A stretch of 64,000 bases of DNA, taken from NCBI GenBank assembly GCA_016861025.1, contig BOKO01000008.1, positions 62,001-126,000 on the forward strand, in the 5' to 3' direction. The DNA comes from Chloroflexota bacterium (GTDB lineage Bacteria; Chloroflexota; Anaerolineae; Caldilineales; Caldilineaceae). Positions 33,220 to 42,400 of this stretch are shown here, in pieces (position 1 is the stretch's first letter; each line of letters opens with the position of its first letter). Made by a program: the position numbers and the translations under genes. The notes beneath the pieces were generated by a model, which was not told where the DNA came from, did no database searches, and saw only the letters and a list, made by a program, of their open reading frames with translations.

Positions 33220-34784
33220 AGCGAAAGCTCTCCTTCTACATTGGACACGACCTGTTTGCGCAGGGTGCAGTAGTGCATCAGCGTTTCCAGCGTTGCCTCG
33301 TGGCGCGACACTTCGCCCGTCATGCGTCCCTCCGCCAGACAGAGAATACGGTCGCACATGGCGATCAGTTCGGGAAACTCCGATGAGATCATGATGATGC
33401 TAATGCCGTTGGTGGCAAGCTGGTGCATCAATTCGTAGATTTCTGACTTGGCGCCGACATCGATGCCGCGCGTCGGCTCATCCATGATCAGGATTTTGGG
33501 GCCAAGCATCAGCCATTTGGCAATCACCACCTTCTGTTGATTGCCGCCGCTCAGATTGATAACGCGCTGCTCCATGCCAGGTGTACGAATTTCAAAGCGC
33601 TCGATGTATTCATTCACCAGACGCTGTTCGGCGCCAAGCTGGACAAATCCAACGCGGGTGAGCGAATCGAGATGCGCCAGCGTCATGTTGATGCGCACGG
33701 CAAGACCGAGGATCAAACCCTGTCCTTTGCGATCTTCCGGCACCAACCCGATGCCAAGACGGATCGCATCAGAGGGCGAGCGGATGTCGGCCTCTTTGCC
33801 CTCGATCAGAATCTGCCCACTGTTGCGACGGTCGGCGCCGAAGATAGCGCGCACCAGTTCCGTGCGTCCGGCTCCAACCAGCCCGGCCAGTCCGAGAATC
33901 TCGCCGCGCCGCAGGGTGAAGCTCACATTGTCGAGCACGACGGCATCGGGGTTGATGACGGTGCCGCGCCGGGAAATGTTGCGCACCTCCAACACGATGT
34001 CTGCAGTCGTCTGCTCGATGTCTAAATGCTCGTCGCGATGGAAAAACTGGTCGAGTGAACGCCCCACCATCATGCGAATCAAATCTTCTCGCGTGACATC
34101 GGTCACCATCACATCGCCGGCGTTCTTGCCGTCGCGCAGCACTGTGACGCGGTCGCAGATGTGCAGCACCTCTTCGAGGCGGTGCGAGATAAAAATAATC
34201 GCCACACCGCTGCGTTTGAGTTCGCCAATCAGTTCAAAGAGAGTCTCGACTTCGGTTTCACTCAGCGCTGAAGTCGGTTCATCCATAATCAGCACACGCA
34301 CATCGCGCGAGATCGCCTTGGCAATTTCCACCATCTGCTGTTCGGCGACGGAAAGCGAACGCACCAACGCTGTTGGATGCAAATTCATGTGCATTCGGTC
34401 AAGGATGGCGCGCGTCTGTTGCTCCAGCCGGCTGCGGCTCACCACGAAAGGAGGGCCTGGTTCACGCCCAATGAAAATGTTTTCCATCACCGACAGGTTG
34501 GGCATCAGGTTGAGTTCTTGATAGATAATCGATATGCCTAGCTCCTGAGCATGGTGCGGGTCGTGAATGTGCAAAGATTCGCCATTGTAGTAAATTTCGC
34601 CGCTGTCGATGGTGTAAACGCCGGACAAGATTTTCATCAAAGTTGATTTTCCGGCGCCATTCTGTCCGATCAATCCAAGCACTTCGCCGGCGTTCACATA
34701 CAGGCTGACTGCCTCCAGCGCCTGCACACCCGGAAAAGATTTGCTGACATTTTCCATCCACAGCAAGGCGCTGCGCCTGTCCAT
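33216..34784 (-). CDS. Sugar ABC transporter ATP-binding protein with two ABC domains (RbsA/XylG type)
   Basis: This 522-residue protein has two fused nucleotide-binding domains, as in RbsA, MglA and XylG. Domain 1 has a full P-loop (GQNGAGKST), the variant signature LSVAEQQ and Walker B VLIMDEPTS. Domain 2 has a degenerate P-loop (GLVGAGRTE) but a good signature (LSGGNQQK) and ILIMDEPTRG. Such asymmetry is normal in the family. The ATG at 34784 has AAGGAG 9 nt upstream. It is the first gene of the transport operon, behind a good promoter at 34908-34935. Confidence 0.95.
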   Translation of the reverse strand: MDRRSALLWMENVSKSFPGVQALEAVSLYVNAGEVLGLIGQNGAGKSTLMKILSGVYTIDSGEIYYNGESLHIHDPHHAQELGISIIYQELNLMPNLSVMENIFIGREPGPPFVVSRSRLEQQTRAILDRMHMNLHPTALVRSLSVAEQQMVEIAKAISRDVRVLIMDEPTSALSETEVETLFELIGELKRSGVAIIFISHRLEEVLHICDRVTVLRDGKNAGDVMVTDVTREDLIRMMVGRSLDQFFHRDEHLDIEQTTADIVLEVRNISRRGTVINPDAVVLDNVSFTLRRGEILGLAGLVGAGRTELVRAIFGADRRNSGQILIEGKEADIRSPSDAIRLGIGLVPEDRKGQGLILGLAVRINMTLAHLDSLTRVGFVQLGAEQRLVNEYIERFEIRTPGMEQRVINLSGGNQQKVVIAKWLMLGPKILIMDEPTRGIDVGAKSEIYELMHQLATNGISIIMISSEFPELIAMCDRILCLAEGRMTGEVSRHEATLETLMHYCTLRKQVVSNVEGELSL

Positions 34785-34907
34785 GTGCAACTTGCTCCTT
34801 ATCGGATGTTGCCCTTCAACCACTTGCCCAATCGCTGACAAGTGCGGTGCTAGAAAAATTTTGTTATGTCGGAGAAAACGATTACATCAAGATGCTGATG
34901 TTGTTCC

Positions 34908-34935
34908 ATTGTAACATACGGCGGCAAAGCGTCAA
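34908..34935 (-). promoter_or_regulatory. Probable promoter of the sugar ABC operon
   Basis: On the minus strand TTGACG (34935-34930) and TACAAT (34913-34908) are separated by 16 bp, giving a leader of roughly 115 nt before the ATPase gene. The divergent gap 34785-35200 holds this promoter, an inverted repeat and the promoter of the lipoprotein gene, and no gene. Confidence 0.62.
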
Positions 34936-35083
34936 ACTTGTTTTGGAAATCGCACAAAGTGGTTTCTTGATCCTTTTGTTGCGAAGCATTGTTGCACGCT
35001 AACCGCAAATGACAAGCAAGGATATCTCGCATCAGAATTCCATTCCATGCGATAACAGTCGCTTGTGTGTTCGCCAGAGATGT

Positions 35084-35100
35084 TGTATGATTCGCATACA
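35084..35100. promoter_or_regulatory. Inverted repeat TGTATG-N5-CATACA in the divergent gap
   Basis: TGTATG (35084-35089) and CATACA (35095-35100) form a 17-bp symmetrical site about 50 bp upstream of the lipoprotein promoter. It may be an operator for a dimeric regulator. This is inferred from symmetry and position only. Confidence 0.35.
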
Positions 35101-35133
35101 CTCAAGGATGATGCGTGCACCGTTATCACGCGA

Positions 35134-35162
35134 TTGCGGACGCACATTGATCCGACTAAATT
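35134..35162 (+). promoter_or_regulatory. Candidate promoter of the four-repeat lipoprotein gene
   Basis: TTGCGG (35134-35139) and TAAATT (35157-35162) are separated by exactly 17 bp, placing the start of transcription about 30 nt before the ATG at 35201. Confidence 0.5.
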
Positions 35163-35200
35163 TCTTTTCCGACTTGATTCGAGCGAAAAGGAGACTGCTT

Positions 35201-36850
35201 ATGCAGGCGATACGCAAGTTCTTGCCGATTCTCCTGGTGGTGGTGGTCGTTTTGGTGGTTGTTGCCGCGTGCAACGGCGGCGGCGGTGGGCGTGGACAGA
35301 CCTGGTTCAACCTGCCATCTACGCCGATCACCATCGATGCCAACGGCAATGCCAGCATCTATGGCATCGGTCTTGGTCAGGTGATGACCCCAGACCAGGT
35401 GCAACTGGTGCAAAGTTTGGGGCAAAGGGTTGAAGTGCGCATTGGGCACAACGGCGTCCATGTCTACATCAACGGCGAAGATCATCCGTACCTGGCCTGG
35501 GACGACGAGAGCGCCGCCAATCTGGAACGACTGCTTGCACAGATACCTGCCACGGCGCCCGCTGCGCAGGCTGTGCCCTGGCTGCGCCGCATAGGATTGG
35601 GCGCTGCACTCAATGTACCGCCTGTCGGTCCGCCGCTCAACATTCCACGCTGGCGCGGCGAAACTGCGGCTTCTCCGCAGCAGCCGACCAACCAGATGGC
35701 GCCGCTTTCGTTGGGCGTTTCTTTCGACCAGTCCGGCAAGGGCAGCATCGGTCCAATTTCGGGCGATCTCCTGGCTTCGTTGACTGGCGGCGCCAATCCA
35801 CTGCAACTTGATCCAGGCACGCTGGCGCAGATAACCGGGCTGGGTTTGCAGAATCTCAGCATTAAGACGACGCCCGGCGGCCTTGAAGTGACAGTCAACG
35901 GCGCCAGAATGCCCGGCCTGGCTTACGACGCCAACTCGTTATCGCGTCTGGGTAATCTGCTCCCTGCGCTGCCCGGCATCGACGAGGCGACAGCTAACCT
36001 GGTCGGCGGCGTTGTGGATCAATTGCCCAACATGAACCTTGGTCTCAACGTCGATTTCACCGGTCAGCCGGTTGAGTTCAAGCTGCCAGACCTGCCGATC
36101 AAAGTAGGTGAAGGCGGCGCGCTTGAACTGCTCGGCCTGTCGTTGCCCGGTCTGGCTCTGCCGGAGGAGACGCTGCAGCCGCTGCGCGATCTAGGCGTCG
36201 AACAGTTGGCGCTTAATGCTTCGACCGAAGAAGTCAACATCGCCATCGACGGTCAGACGCTGCCGCGCATCCGATTTGGCCCGAATGGCTTGAACACGCT
36301 GCTCGGCGCGCTTGGCCCACAAACCGGCCTACCTGCGCCCGTACTCACCACCCTGACCGATGCGCTGCTCAAGGATGGCATCAGCACGCGCATCGCCTTG
36401 TCAGGCGACCTGGCGGATGTGGCTGCACCAGGTGAGCCGAGCTTTGCGCCCGCCAACCTTGGCAACACGCCAGCGCCGGTGATTCGCCTTAACGCTGTTG
36501 TCCAGAATGGGCGGATCGTCTCGGTTGGCGGGCTTTCCGCCGAGGCGCTGGCCGCGCTCGGTGTGGAGCTTCCAACATTGCCGCCTGACGTGATGAAGAT
36601 TCTGGGCGACCTGAGCGCCAGAACGGTTGACATTGTCAACACACCCAACAACCTGTCGATCCAGATCAATGGCTCTGAGTTGCTCTCCATTGACTACGAC
36701 GCCGCTTCGTTAAGCACTGTGCTTGACCTGGCCGGTCCCTATCTGGCTGGCACGCCGCTCGAAGACCCGGCGGTTATGAAGCTGGTGCAGGATGTGATTC
36801 TGCCGATTGCGCCGGCCGCCGATCTGAAGGTGCAGTTGACCATCCAGTAG
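35201..36850 (+). CDS. Lipoprotein with four internal repeats, unknown function
   Basis: This 549-residue protein has a signal segment with lipobox VVAAC (C24) and a Gly-rich linker. The mature part consists of four related blocks at about 42-113, 169-255, 281-371 and 427-510. Each ends in a strand-turn core of the form V-x-V-x-hydrophobic-NG-x-x-hydrophobic-P-x-L-x-(W/Y/F)-D-x-x-S followed by a leucine-rich helix (for example VHVYINGEDHPYLAWDDES, LEVTVNGARMPGLAYDANS, LSIQINGSELLSIDYDAAS). I do not recognise the domain. AAAAGGAG precedes the ATG. A longer frame to 35009 has no signal peptide at its start. It is divergent from the sugar transporter, so a functional link is possible but unproven. 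Confidence 0.82.
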   Translation: MQAIRKFLPILLVVVVVLVVVAACNGGGGGRGQTWFNLPSTPITIDANGNASIYGIGLGQVMTPDQVQLVQSLGQRVEVRIGHNGVHVYINGEDHPYLAWDDESAANLERLLAQIPATAPAAQAVPWLRRIGLGAALNVPPVGPPLNIPRWRGETAASPQQPTNQMAPLSLGVSFDQSGKGSIGPISGDLLASLTGGANPLQLDPGTLAQITGLGLQNLSIKTTPGGLEVTVNGARMPGLAYDANSLSRLGNLLPALPGIDEATANLVGGVVDQLPNMNLGLNVDFTGQPVEFKLPDLPIKVGEGGALELLGLSLPGLALPEETLQPLRDLGVEQLALNASTEEVNIAIDGQTLPRIRFGPNGLNTLLGALGPQTGLPAPVLTTLTDALLKDGISTRIALSGDLADVAAPGEPSFAPANLGNTPAPVIRLNAVVQNGRIVSVGGLSAEALAALGVELPTLPPDVMKILGDLSARTVDIVNTPNNLSIQINGSELLSIDYDAASLSTVLDLAGPYLAGTPLEDPAVMKLVQDVILPIAPAADLKVQLTIQ

Positions 36851-37033
36851 TTTTTTTGTGCGGTTTGCGCGGCGTAGGAATGCCGCCCAGTCAATCGTTG
36901 GACGCTTCAATCGAACATTCAGTGAACACCGCATCGAATCTGGCAGGCGCTGGAGCAGGTGCGGTGTTCTTGTTTCTTCCAGCGGACTCGATGCCTTCGA
37001 GGCGACTTGTTGTGCAGGGCTTGGTTATCGTCA

Positions 37034-38449
37034 ATGAACGATCCCAAAACCATGTTGTTTGATGAATTGGTCGCTGCGCTCGGCGCTGATGCTGTTCTGA
37101 CTGGCGCCGCCGTGCAGGAGCGTGCGACCAGTTGGATCGACCCAACGCCGCTGCAGGCGCTGGCGATTGTGCGCCCGCGCACGACGGCGGAGGTTGCCAC
37201 CGTGCTGCGCCTTTGCCATGCCGCGCGCCAGCCAGTTGTGGCATACGGCGGCGGCACCAACCTGGTGAGCGCCACGCGCACCACATTGCAAGACCTGGCG
37301 CTCTCGCTGGAACGCATGGCCGCAGTCGTTGAAGTTGACGTCGCCAGCCAGACGATGACCGTGCAGGCGGGTGCGCCGCTTCAGCATGTGCAGGAGGCGG
37401 CGACTGGGCATGGGCTGTTCTTTCCGCTCGACCTGGCGGCGCGTGGCTCGGCAACCATCGGCGGCTGCATTGCCATGAATGCAGGCGGCGTGCGTGTGCT
37501 GTGCTATGGCATGATGCGCGAGCTGGTTTTGGGGCTGGAAACAGTGCTCGCCGATGGGACAGTTCTCTCGTCGCGCAATGCCATGCTCAAAAACAACGCA
37601 GGCTATGATCTCAAACAACTTTTTATCGGCAGCGAAGGGACGCTGGGCGTTGTCACGCAGGCGGTGTTGCGCCTCTTTCCGGCGCCGCGCACGCACATCG
37701 CTGCGCTGCTGGCGATGAACGAATTTGCGCAGGTGACGGCGCTGCTGCCCCTCTTGCAGCGCGATCTGGGCGGCGCGCTGGCTTCCTTCGAGGTGATGTG
37801 GAACGACTACTACCGGCTCACCACCACACCGCCAGCGCCGGGCAAACCGCCGTTGGCGCAAGAGTACGCTTACTATGTGCTGGTCGAGGCATTGGGCGGC
37901 AGCGAGCACTACGATCGGCAGCGCTTCGAAGCGGCGCTCGACCATGCTGCGCACGAAGGACTGTTTGATGACGCCGTGATCGCCCACACAGCGCAACAGC
38001 GCGCCGACCTTTGGCGCATTCGCGAGGATTCGGAGCAGATCGAGCGCCAGCATCATCTCACCTTTGGCTACGATGTCAGCCTGCCTATCGGCGAGATGGA
38101 GGAGTACGTTGAGGATGTGCGCTCCGGTGTAGAATTGCATTTTGGCGAGCAGGCGCGCTGTTGGGTCTACGGGCATCTCGGCGACGGCAACCTGCACATC
38201 AACGTATGGGCGCCGCAGCTTCAGCCGGAGGATGCCGACCGCATGGCGCAGATCGTCTATCGCCCTCTGGCCGCGTTGGGCGGCTCGATTTCGGCGGAGC
38301 ATGGCATCGGCCTCGACAAGAAGGCGTATCTATCACTTTGTCGCACACCGCAGGAGATCGCAACAATGCGCCTGCTCAAACGCGCGCTCGACCCACACAA
38401 CATCCTCAACCCCGGCAAGATTTTCGATCTGGAAACGAGCGCCGCATGA
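37034..38449 (+). CDS. FAD-linked oxidase, glycolate/D-lactate dehydrogenase GlcD type
   Basis: This 471-residue flavoprotein of the VAO/PCMH class has an FAD-binding part with PVVAYGGGTNLVSA, IGGCIAMNAGG and GSEGTLGVVTQAVLRLFP. The C-terminal cap contains the conserved HLGDGNLHINVW and SAEHGIGLDKK motifs, typical of GlcD, D-lactate and D-2-hydroxyacid dehydrogenases. It probably oxidises a D-2-hydroxy acid, and the precise substrate is not visible. No GlcE or GlcF partner is adjacent, so it may work as a single-subunit dehydrogenase. Its TGA overlaps the next ATG (ATGA), which couples it to the App1-type gene. No strong ribosome-binding site precedes the ATG at 37034. Confidence 0.9.
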   Translation: MNDPKTMLFDELVAALGADAVLTGAAVQERATSWIDPTPLQALAIVRPRTTAEVATVLRLCHAARQPVVAYGGGTNLVSATRTTLQDLALSLERMAAVVEVDVASQTMTVQAGAPLQHVQEAATGHGLFFPLDLAARGSATIGGCIAMNAGGVRVLCYGMMRELVLGLETVLADGTVLSSRNAMLKNNAGYDLKQLFIGSEGTLGVVTQAVLRLFPAPRTHIAALLAMNEFAQVTALLPLLQRDLGGALASFEVMWNDYYRLTTTPPAPGKPPLAQEYAYYVLVEALGGSEHYDRQRFEAALDHAAHEGLFDDAVIAHTAQQRADLWRIREDSEQIERQHHLTFGYDVSLPIGEMEEYVEDVRSGVELHFGEQARCWVYGHLGDGNLHINVWAPQLQPEDADRMAQIVYRPLAALGGSISAEHGIGLDKKAYLSLCRTPQEIATMRLLKRALDPHNILNPGKIFDLETSAA

Positions 38450-39477
38450 GCCTGCCCTGGGTCACTATTGTCCCCTATCGCACCTTCGGCGTCGCCGACC
38501 AGCTTTTTGTCAAAGGGCGCGTCCTGCGCGACCATCCGCTGCCGCCGGCGGGCGCTGAGGACTCGCGCTGGAAGAACTTCTATCACATGCTGCGTCGGCT
38601 GAATTCGCACGAAGTGCCCGGCGCACGCGTCGAGATTGCGGTTGGCAGCCAACGCTGGCAGGCTGTAGCTGACGACGAAGGCTATTTTACGCTTGGCTTG
38701 CCGCTGGAGCAGCCGGTCGATCCGGCGAATGTGTGGCATACGGTTTGGGTGGAGCTTGTCGAGCCGTTGGCGCGCAACGCGCCGGTGCAGGTGGCCGCCG
38801 AAGTGCTGACGCCGCCGCCCTCGGCGCGCTTTGCCGTGATCAGCGACATCGACGACACGATCTTGCAGAGCCACGCCGCCAGCCTGCTGCGCTCATTTAT
38901 GGAGACCTTCTTTCAGAACGCGCAGACGCGGCTGCCCTTTGCCGGGGTTGCCGCGCTCTATCAGGCATTATGGAAAGGCATGAGCAGCGTCGAGATGAAC
39001 CCGATCTTCTACGTGTCGAGCAGCCCGTGGAATTTCTACGACTTTCTGGTCGAATTCTTGGAGCGTCATCGCCTGCCTGCCGGCCCGATGTTTTTGCACG
39101 ACTATGGGCTTGCACGTCTTTTCAGCACGCTTTCACATCGCCATAAACTCAAGCCGATCCGTTGGCTGCTGGAAACTTACCCGACGCTGCCGTTTGTGTT
39201 GATCGGCGACAGCGGGCAACGCGATCCGGAGCTTTACAGTGCGATCGCTCGCGACTTCCCGCACCGCATCGCCGCCGTGTTTATACGCGACGTGAGCCGC
39301 CGGCGTCGTGACATCGTCGTAGATAGCCTGGGTGAAGCTGTGCTGACGCACGGCGTGCCCATGCACCGCGTCGCCGATTCCGCCGCCGCCGCCGTGATCG
39401 CCGCCGACCTGGGCTTGATTCCACAGAGCGCTGTCGATGTTGTGCGTCGCGCAGCGATCGATGATGGAGGCGCATGA
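38446..39477 (+). CDS. App1-type phosphatase domain protein (DUF2183)
   Basis: This 343-residue protein has a C-terminal App1/DUF2183 domain. The HAD-like aspartate motif ISDIDDTILQS is at about 138-148, followed by FYVSSSPWNFYDFL, GPMFLHDYG and FVLIGDSGQRDPELY. Yeast App1 is an Mg-dependent phosphatidate phosphatase with this motif set, so a lipid or phospho-substrate phosphatase is likely. The N-terminal part (about 1-130) is a beta-rich domain of the kind that often precedes it. The ATG overlaps the GlcD-type stop codon, so the two are translated together. No signal peptide is evident. Confidence 0.88.
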   Translation: MSLPWVTIVPYRTFGVADQLFVKGRVLRDHPLPPAGAEDSRWKNFYHMLRRLNSHEVPGARVEIAVGSQRWQAVADDEGYFTLGLPLEQPVDPANVWHTVWVELVEPLARNAPVQVAAEVLTPPPSARFAVISDIDDTILQSHAASLLRSFMETFFQNAQTRLPFAGVAALYQALWKGMSSVEMNPIFYVSSSPWNFYDFLVEFLERHRLPAGPMFLHDYGLARLFSTLSHRHKLKPIRWLLETYPTLPFVLIGDSGQRDPELYSAIARDFPHRIAAVFIRDVSRRRRDIVVDSLGEAVLTHGVPMHRVADSAAAAVIAADLGLIPQSAVDVVRRAAIDDGGA

Positions 39478-39491
39478 TGGTCGATGCGCCC

Positions 39492-42400
39492 TCACCTCGA
39501 CTGAATTGCGGGTAGAAACAGCTTGTATCCCACTACAAAGCGTCCTTCGATCAGCGGTCCAGGGTTTTTGTCGGCGTCGATCATTTGCACACGCCAGAAG
39601 TAGGGCGAGTTGGACATCGTCTTGGTCGGGACGTGACTGGTCAGATCAGTTGTGACGACGGTGGATTTGTTGTAGCTGCTGTTGTCGGCGTATTCCAGTT
39701 TGTAGGAAGCGGCGCCATGAATCGGCGCCCAGGTGAAGATTGGCGCAACCCCGGTGTTTTCTCCTTGCGCCGGCCCGAGCAGCACTGGCAGCGGATATTC
39801 CTTGGTGAAGCTTTGCGCCGGACTGAAGGGATGTAGCTTGCCTGCGCCGTCGATGAACGCCACGCGCCAATACCAGACGCCATCCGTCAGCGTCTTGCCT
39901 TTAGGCGGCGTGTAGGAGGTGGATTGCGTTGTCTCATCGAGTTTGATCGGGTTGAACGATGGGTTGTTGGCGACCTGTACGCGATAGGCGGGCGCGGCAA
40001 GACGCGGCCCCTGACTGGGAGTGAGGATAGCCGTCCATTGCAGCGTGGGCTGATGGTTGAGCACGGCGCCGTTGAGTGGCGTCACCGGCTCCGGCCACAG
40101 CGAATTTTTGGTGAACGCCATGCCGTCGCTCCAGTGGCCGATAATGTTGTTCGTGCGCCGCATCACCACACGCCAGTAGTACTGCACGCCCGGCAGCAGT
40201 GCACTCGTCGCGCTGCTGTCCAGGGGCGTGAAGCTTGTGGCGTCGGTTGCCTGGTTGATGAGCGGGCTGCTAAAGTTGGCGTCGTCGTCGATTTGAATTG
40301 TGTAGCCAGACGCACCTTCGACGCGATCCCAGAGAAAGGTCGGCGTCATAAAGGCGTTGTCGCCGGTTGAGAGTCGCGGATTGCCGACGCGTCGGCTGTC
40401 GAGCCGGAAGCGCATAGGGGGCGACCATGGACCGAAGTCGAAGTCCGTTCGAGGTCTTGGAGCATATTTCTCGTGTCGTACGCGCACCCGCCAATAGTAA
40501 GATTCGTTGTTGGCGTAGGCGTTGAGCGACTGAAAGGTTGCTGGCATCAGAGTAAAGACCCAGGCCTCTGAACTTTCAAAGGTGTCCCATCTTTCCACAA
40601 TATCGGTGAATTTGGCATCGCGAGCAATCTCCACCTGATACCCATCGCTGCCATAAGCCGGCATCCGCCAACGCAGCGGCGGCATATCTTCGAAGACAAT
40701 TGGATTGGAAAGCGGCGTGTCGAAGGGATAGAGCGGCAGCAACATGTTGGAGACAAAGACAGGCCTTGAAAAAACCACTTCTTCAGGCTGGGCCGGCAAC
40801 GTATCCCGCACGGTTCCAGCGTCATCCAGACTGAAGGCCGCCAACGCAAGGCTGCCGACCCAGTGGGTGTCCGCAGAGCTAAGCGCTGTGTATGGGATCA
40901 ACACCTGGAAGGCGTCGCCGAAATCGGTGATAAATCCACGCATTTCATCCAGACTTTGCGGCGGCGCCCATTGGTTGCCGAGCCATCGGTAGAAAAACGT
41001 CGAAATGCTGGCGCCAGTCTTGTTGATGTAAAGAATGTACTCCGGCCGGTAAAGGGAGGAGCTGGTGATCGCATTGCCGCGCGGGTCGATATCGCCGCCG
41101 CTGTCAGGCGCATGGTCAGTATCGAAATAGAGTGCGTAACTGATCGAACCGTCACCCACTTCTCCAACGCGAAGAGCGAACACCCAGTGTTGATTGTAGT
41201 TGTCATCATGTCGGCGGTCAGCAGTGACATACAGATCGTACAGTGCATACTCATCGCCGCTGCTGTGAATGTTGGTCGCAACATGGGCGCGCCCGCTAGT
41301 GTCTGTCGTCAAATTGGGGAGGGGCGGGAAATCGTAGATGTTGCCAATTGCCAACTCCACCGAAAGATTAAAACGTCGCGCTGCACTCCAGTCGCCGATC
41401 GGCGCGCCGCCGCTGTCTTCGCCGCGCACACGCCACCAATACGCGCCATAGGGCATTGGTGTCAACTTGCCCTGCCAGGGAACGTAGTTGACAAACTGTG
41501 CGATTGCTTCTTCAACCAAGCCGAGAAACTCAGGGTCTTCGGCAATCTGCACGCGATAGCGCGATGCGCCGAGCACTGGCAGCCATCCCAACACCGGTGG
41601 TTGTGCAACCGCCTCGAAACCATCCGCTGGATGGATAGCTTCTGCACTTGCCACAGACGCCATTCTGGAGACAGCGGGATTGTAACGCGTGCGCCACTTC
41701 ACCTTACTGCCGATCGGCGATCCATCCTTATACGCCGTCACCTGCCAATAATAGTAGCTGTCTGGCTGTAGATTGTTGAAAGGATGGGCGAGCGTTGGCG
41801 CTGCCGCCAACCCGGCAGTGGCAATGCTGAAATTGGGCGACGTCATATCCATGTTGTCGTCTACTTCCAGCAAATAGAAATCCGCCGGCTCCACATAATT
41901 GACTGATCCTGGATAACCCGGAATATGCGCCGTATCCCAAATGAACACCGGTGAGCCAAAGGAGCGGTCGCCATGCACCGGCGTGTTCTCCGTGTCGGGA
42001 TCATAGAAAGGCAATGGATAGATCAAATTGGGTGTGGTTGGATAACGACTGTTGGCATTCAGGCTGCCGGTCGGGTCGGAAAATTGAAATGACCACGTCT
42101 CGCTCCAGGGTGTGGTGTTTCCCTGGGCGTCGATGGCGCGCACCTGCCAGTAGTAGGCGGTTTCAGGCAGTGTTGGTGGCTGGCTTGGCCAACTTGTCTG
42201 GATGTAATTAGTGACGTTATACAGGGTTTTGTCCGCGATTTTGGGATTTCTAAAATCATTGTTCGCTGCGATTTGGATCTGGTATCGCTCGGCGCTAGGG
42301 ACCGGCGCCCACGAGAAGAATGGATAGGACAAATGGATGCTGTTATTAGTTGGCGAAAGCAGCTGCGGTTTGAAATTCCACTTCATGCGAAATCTTCTGA

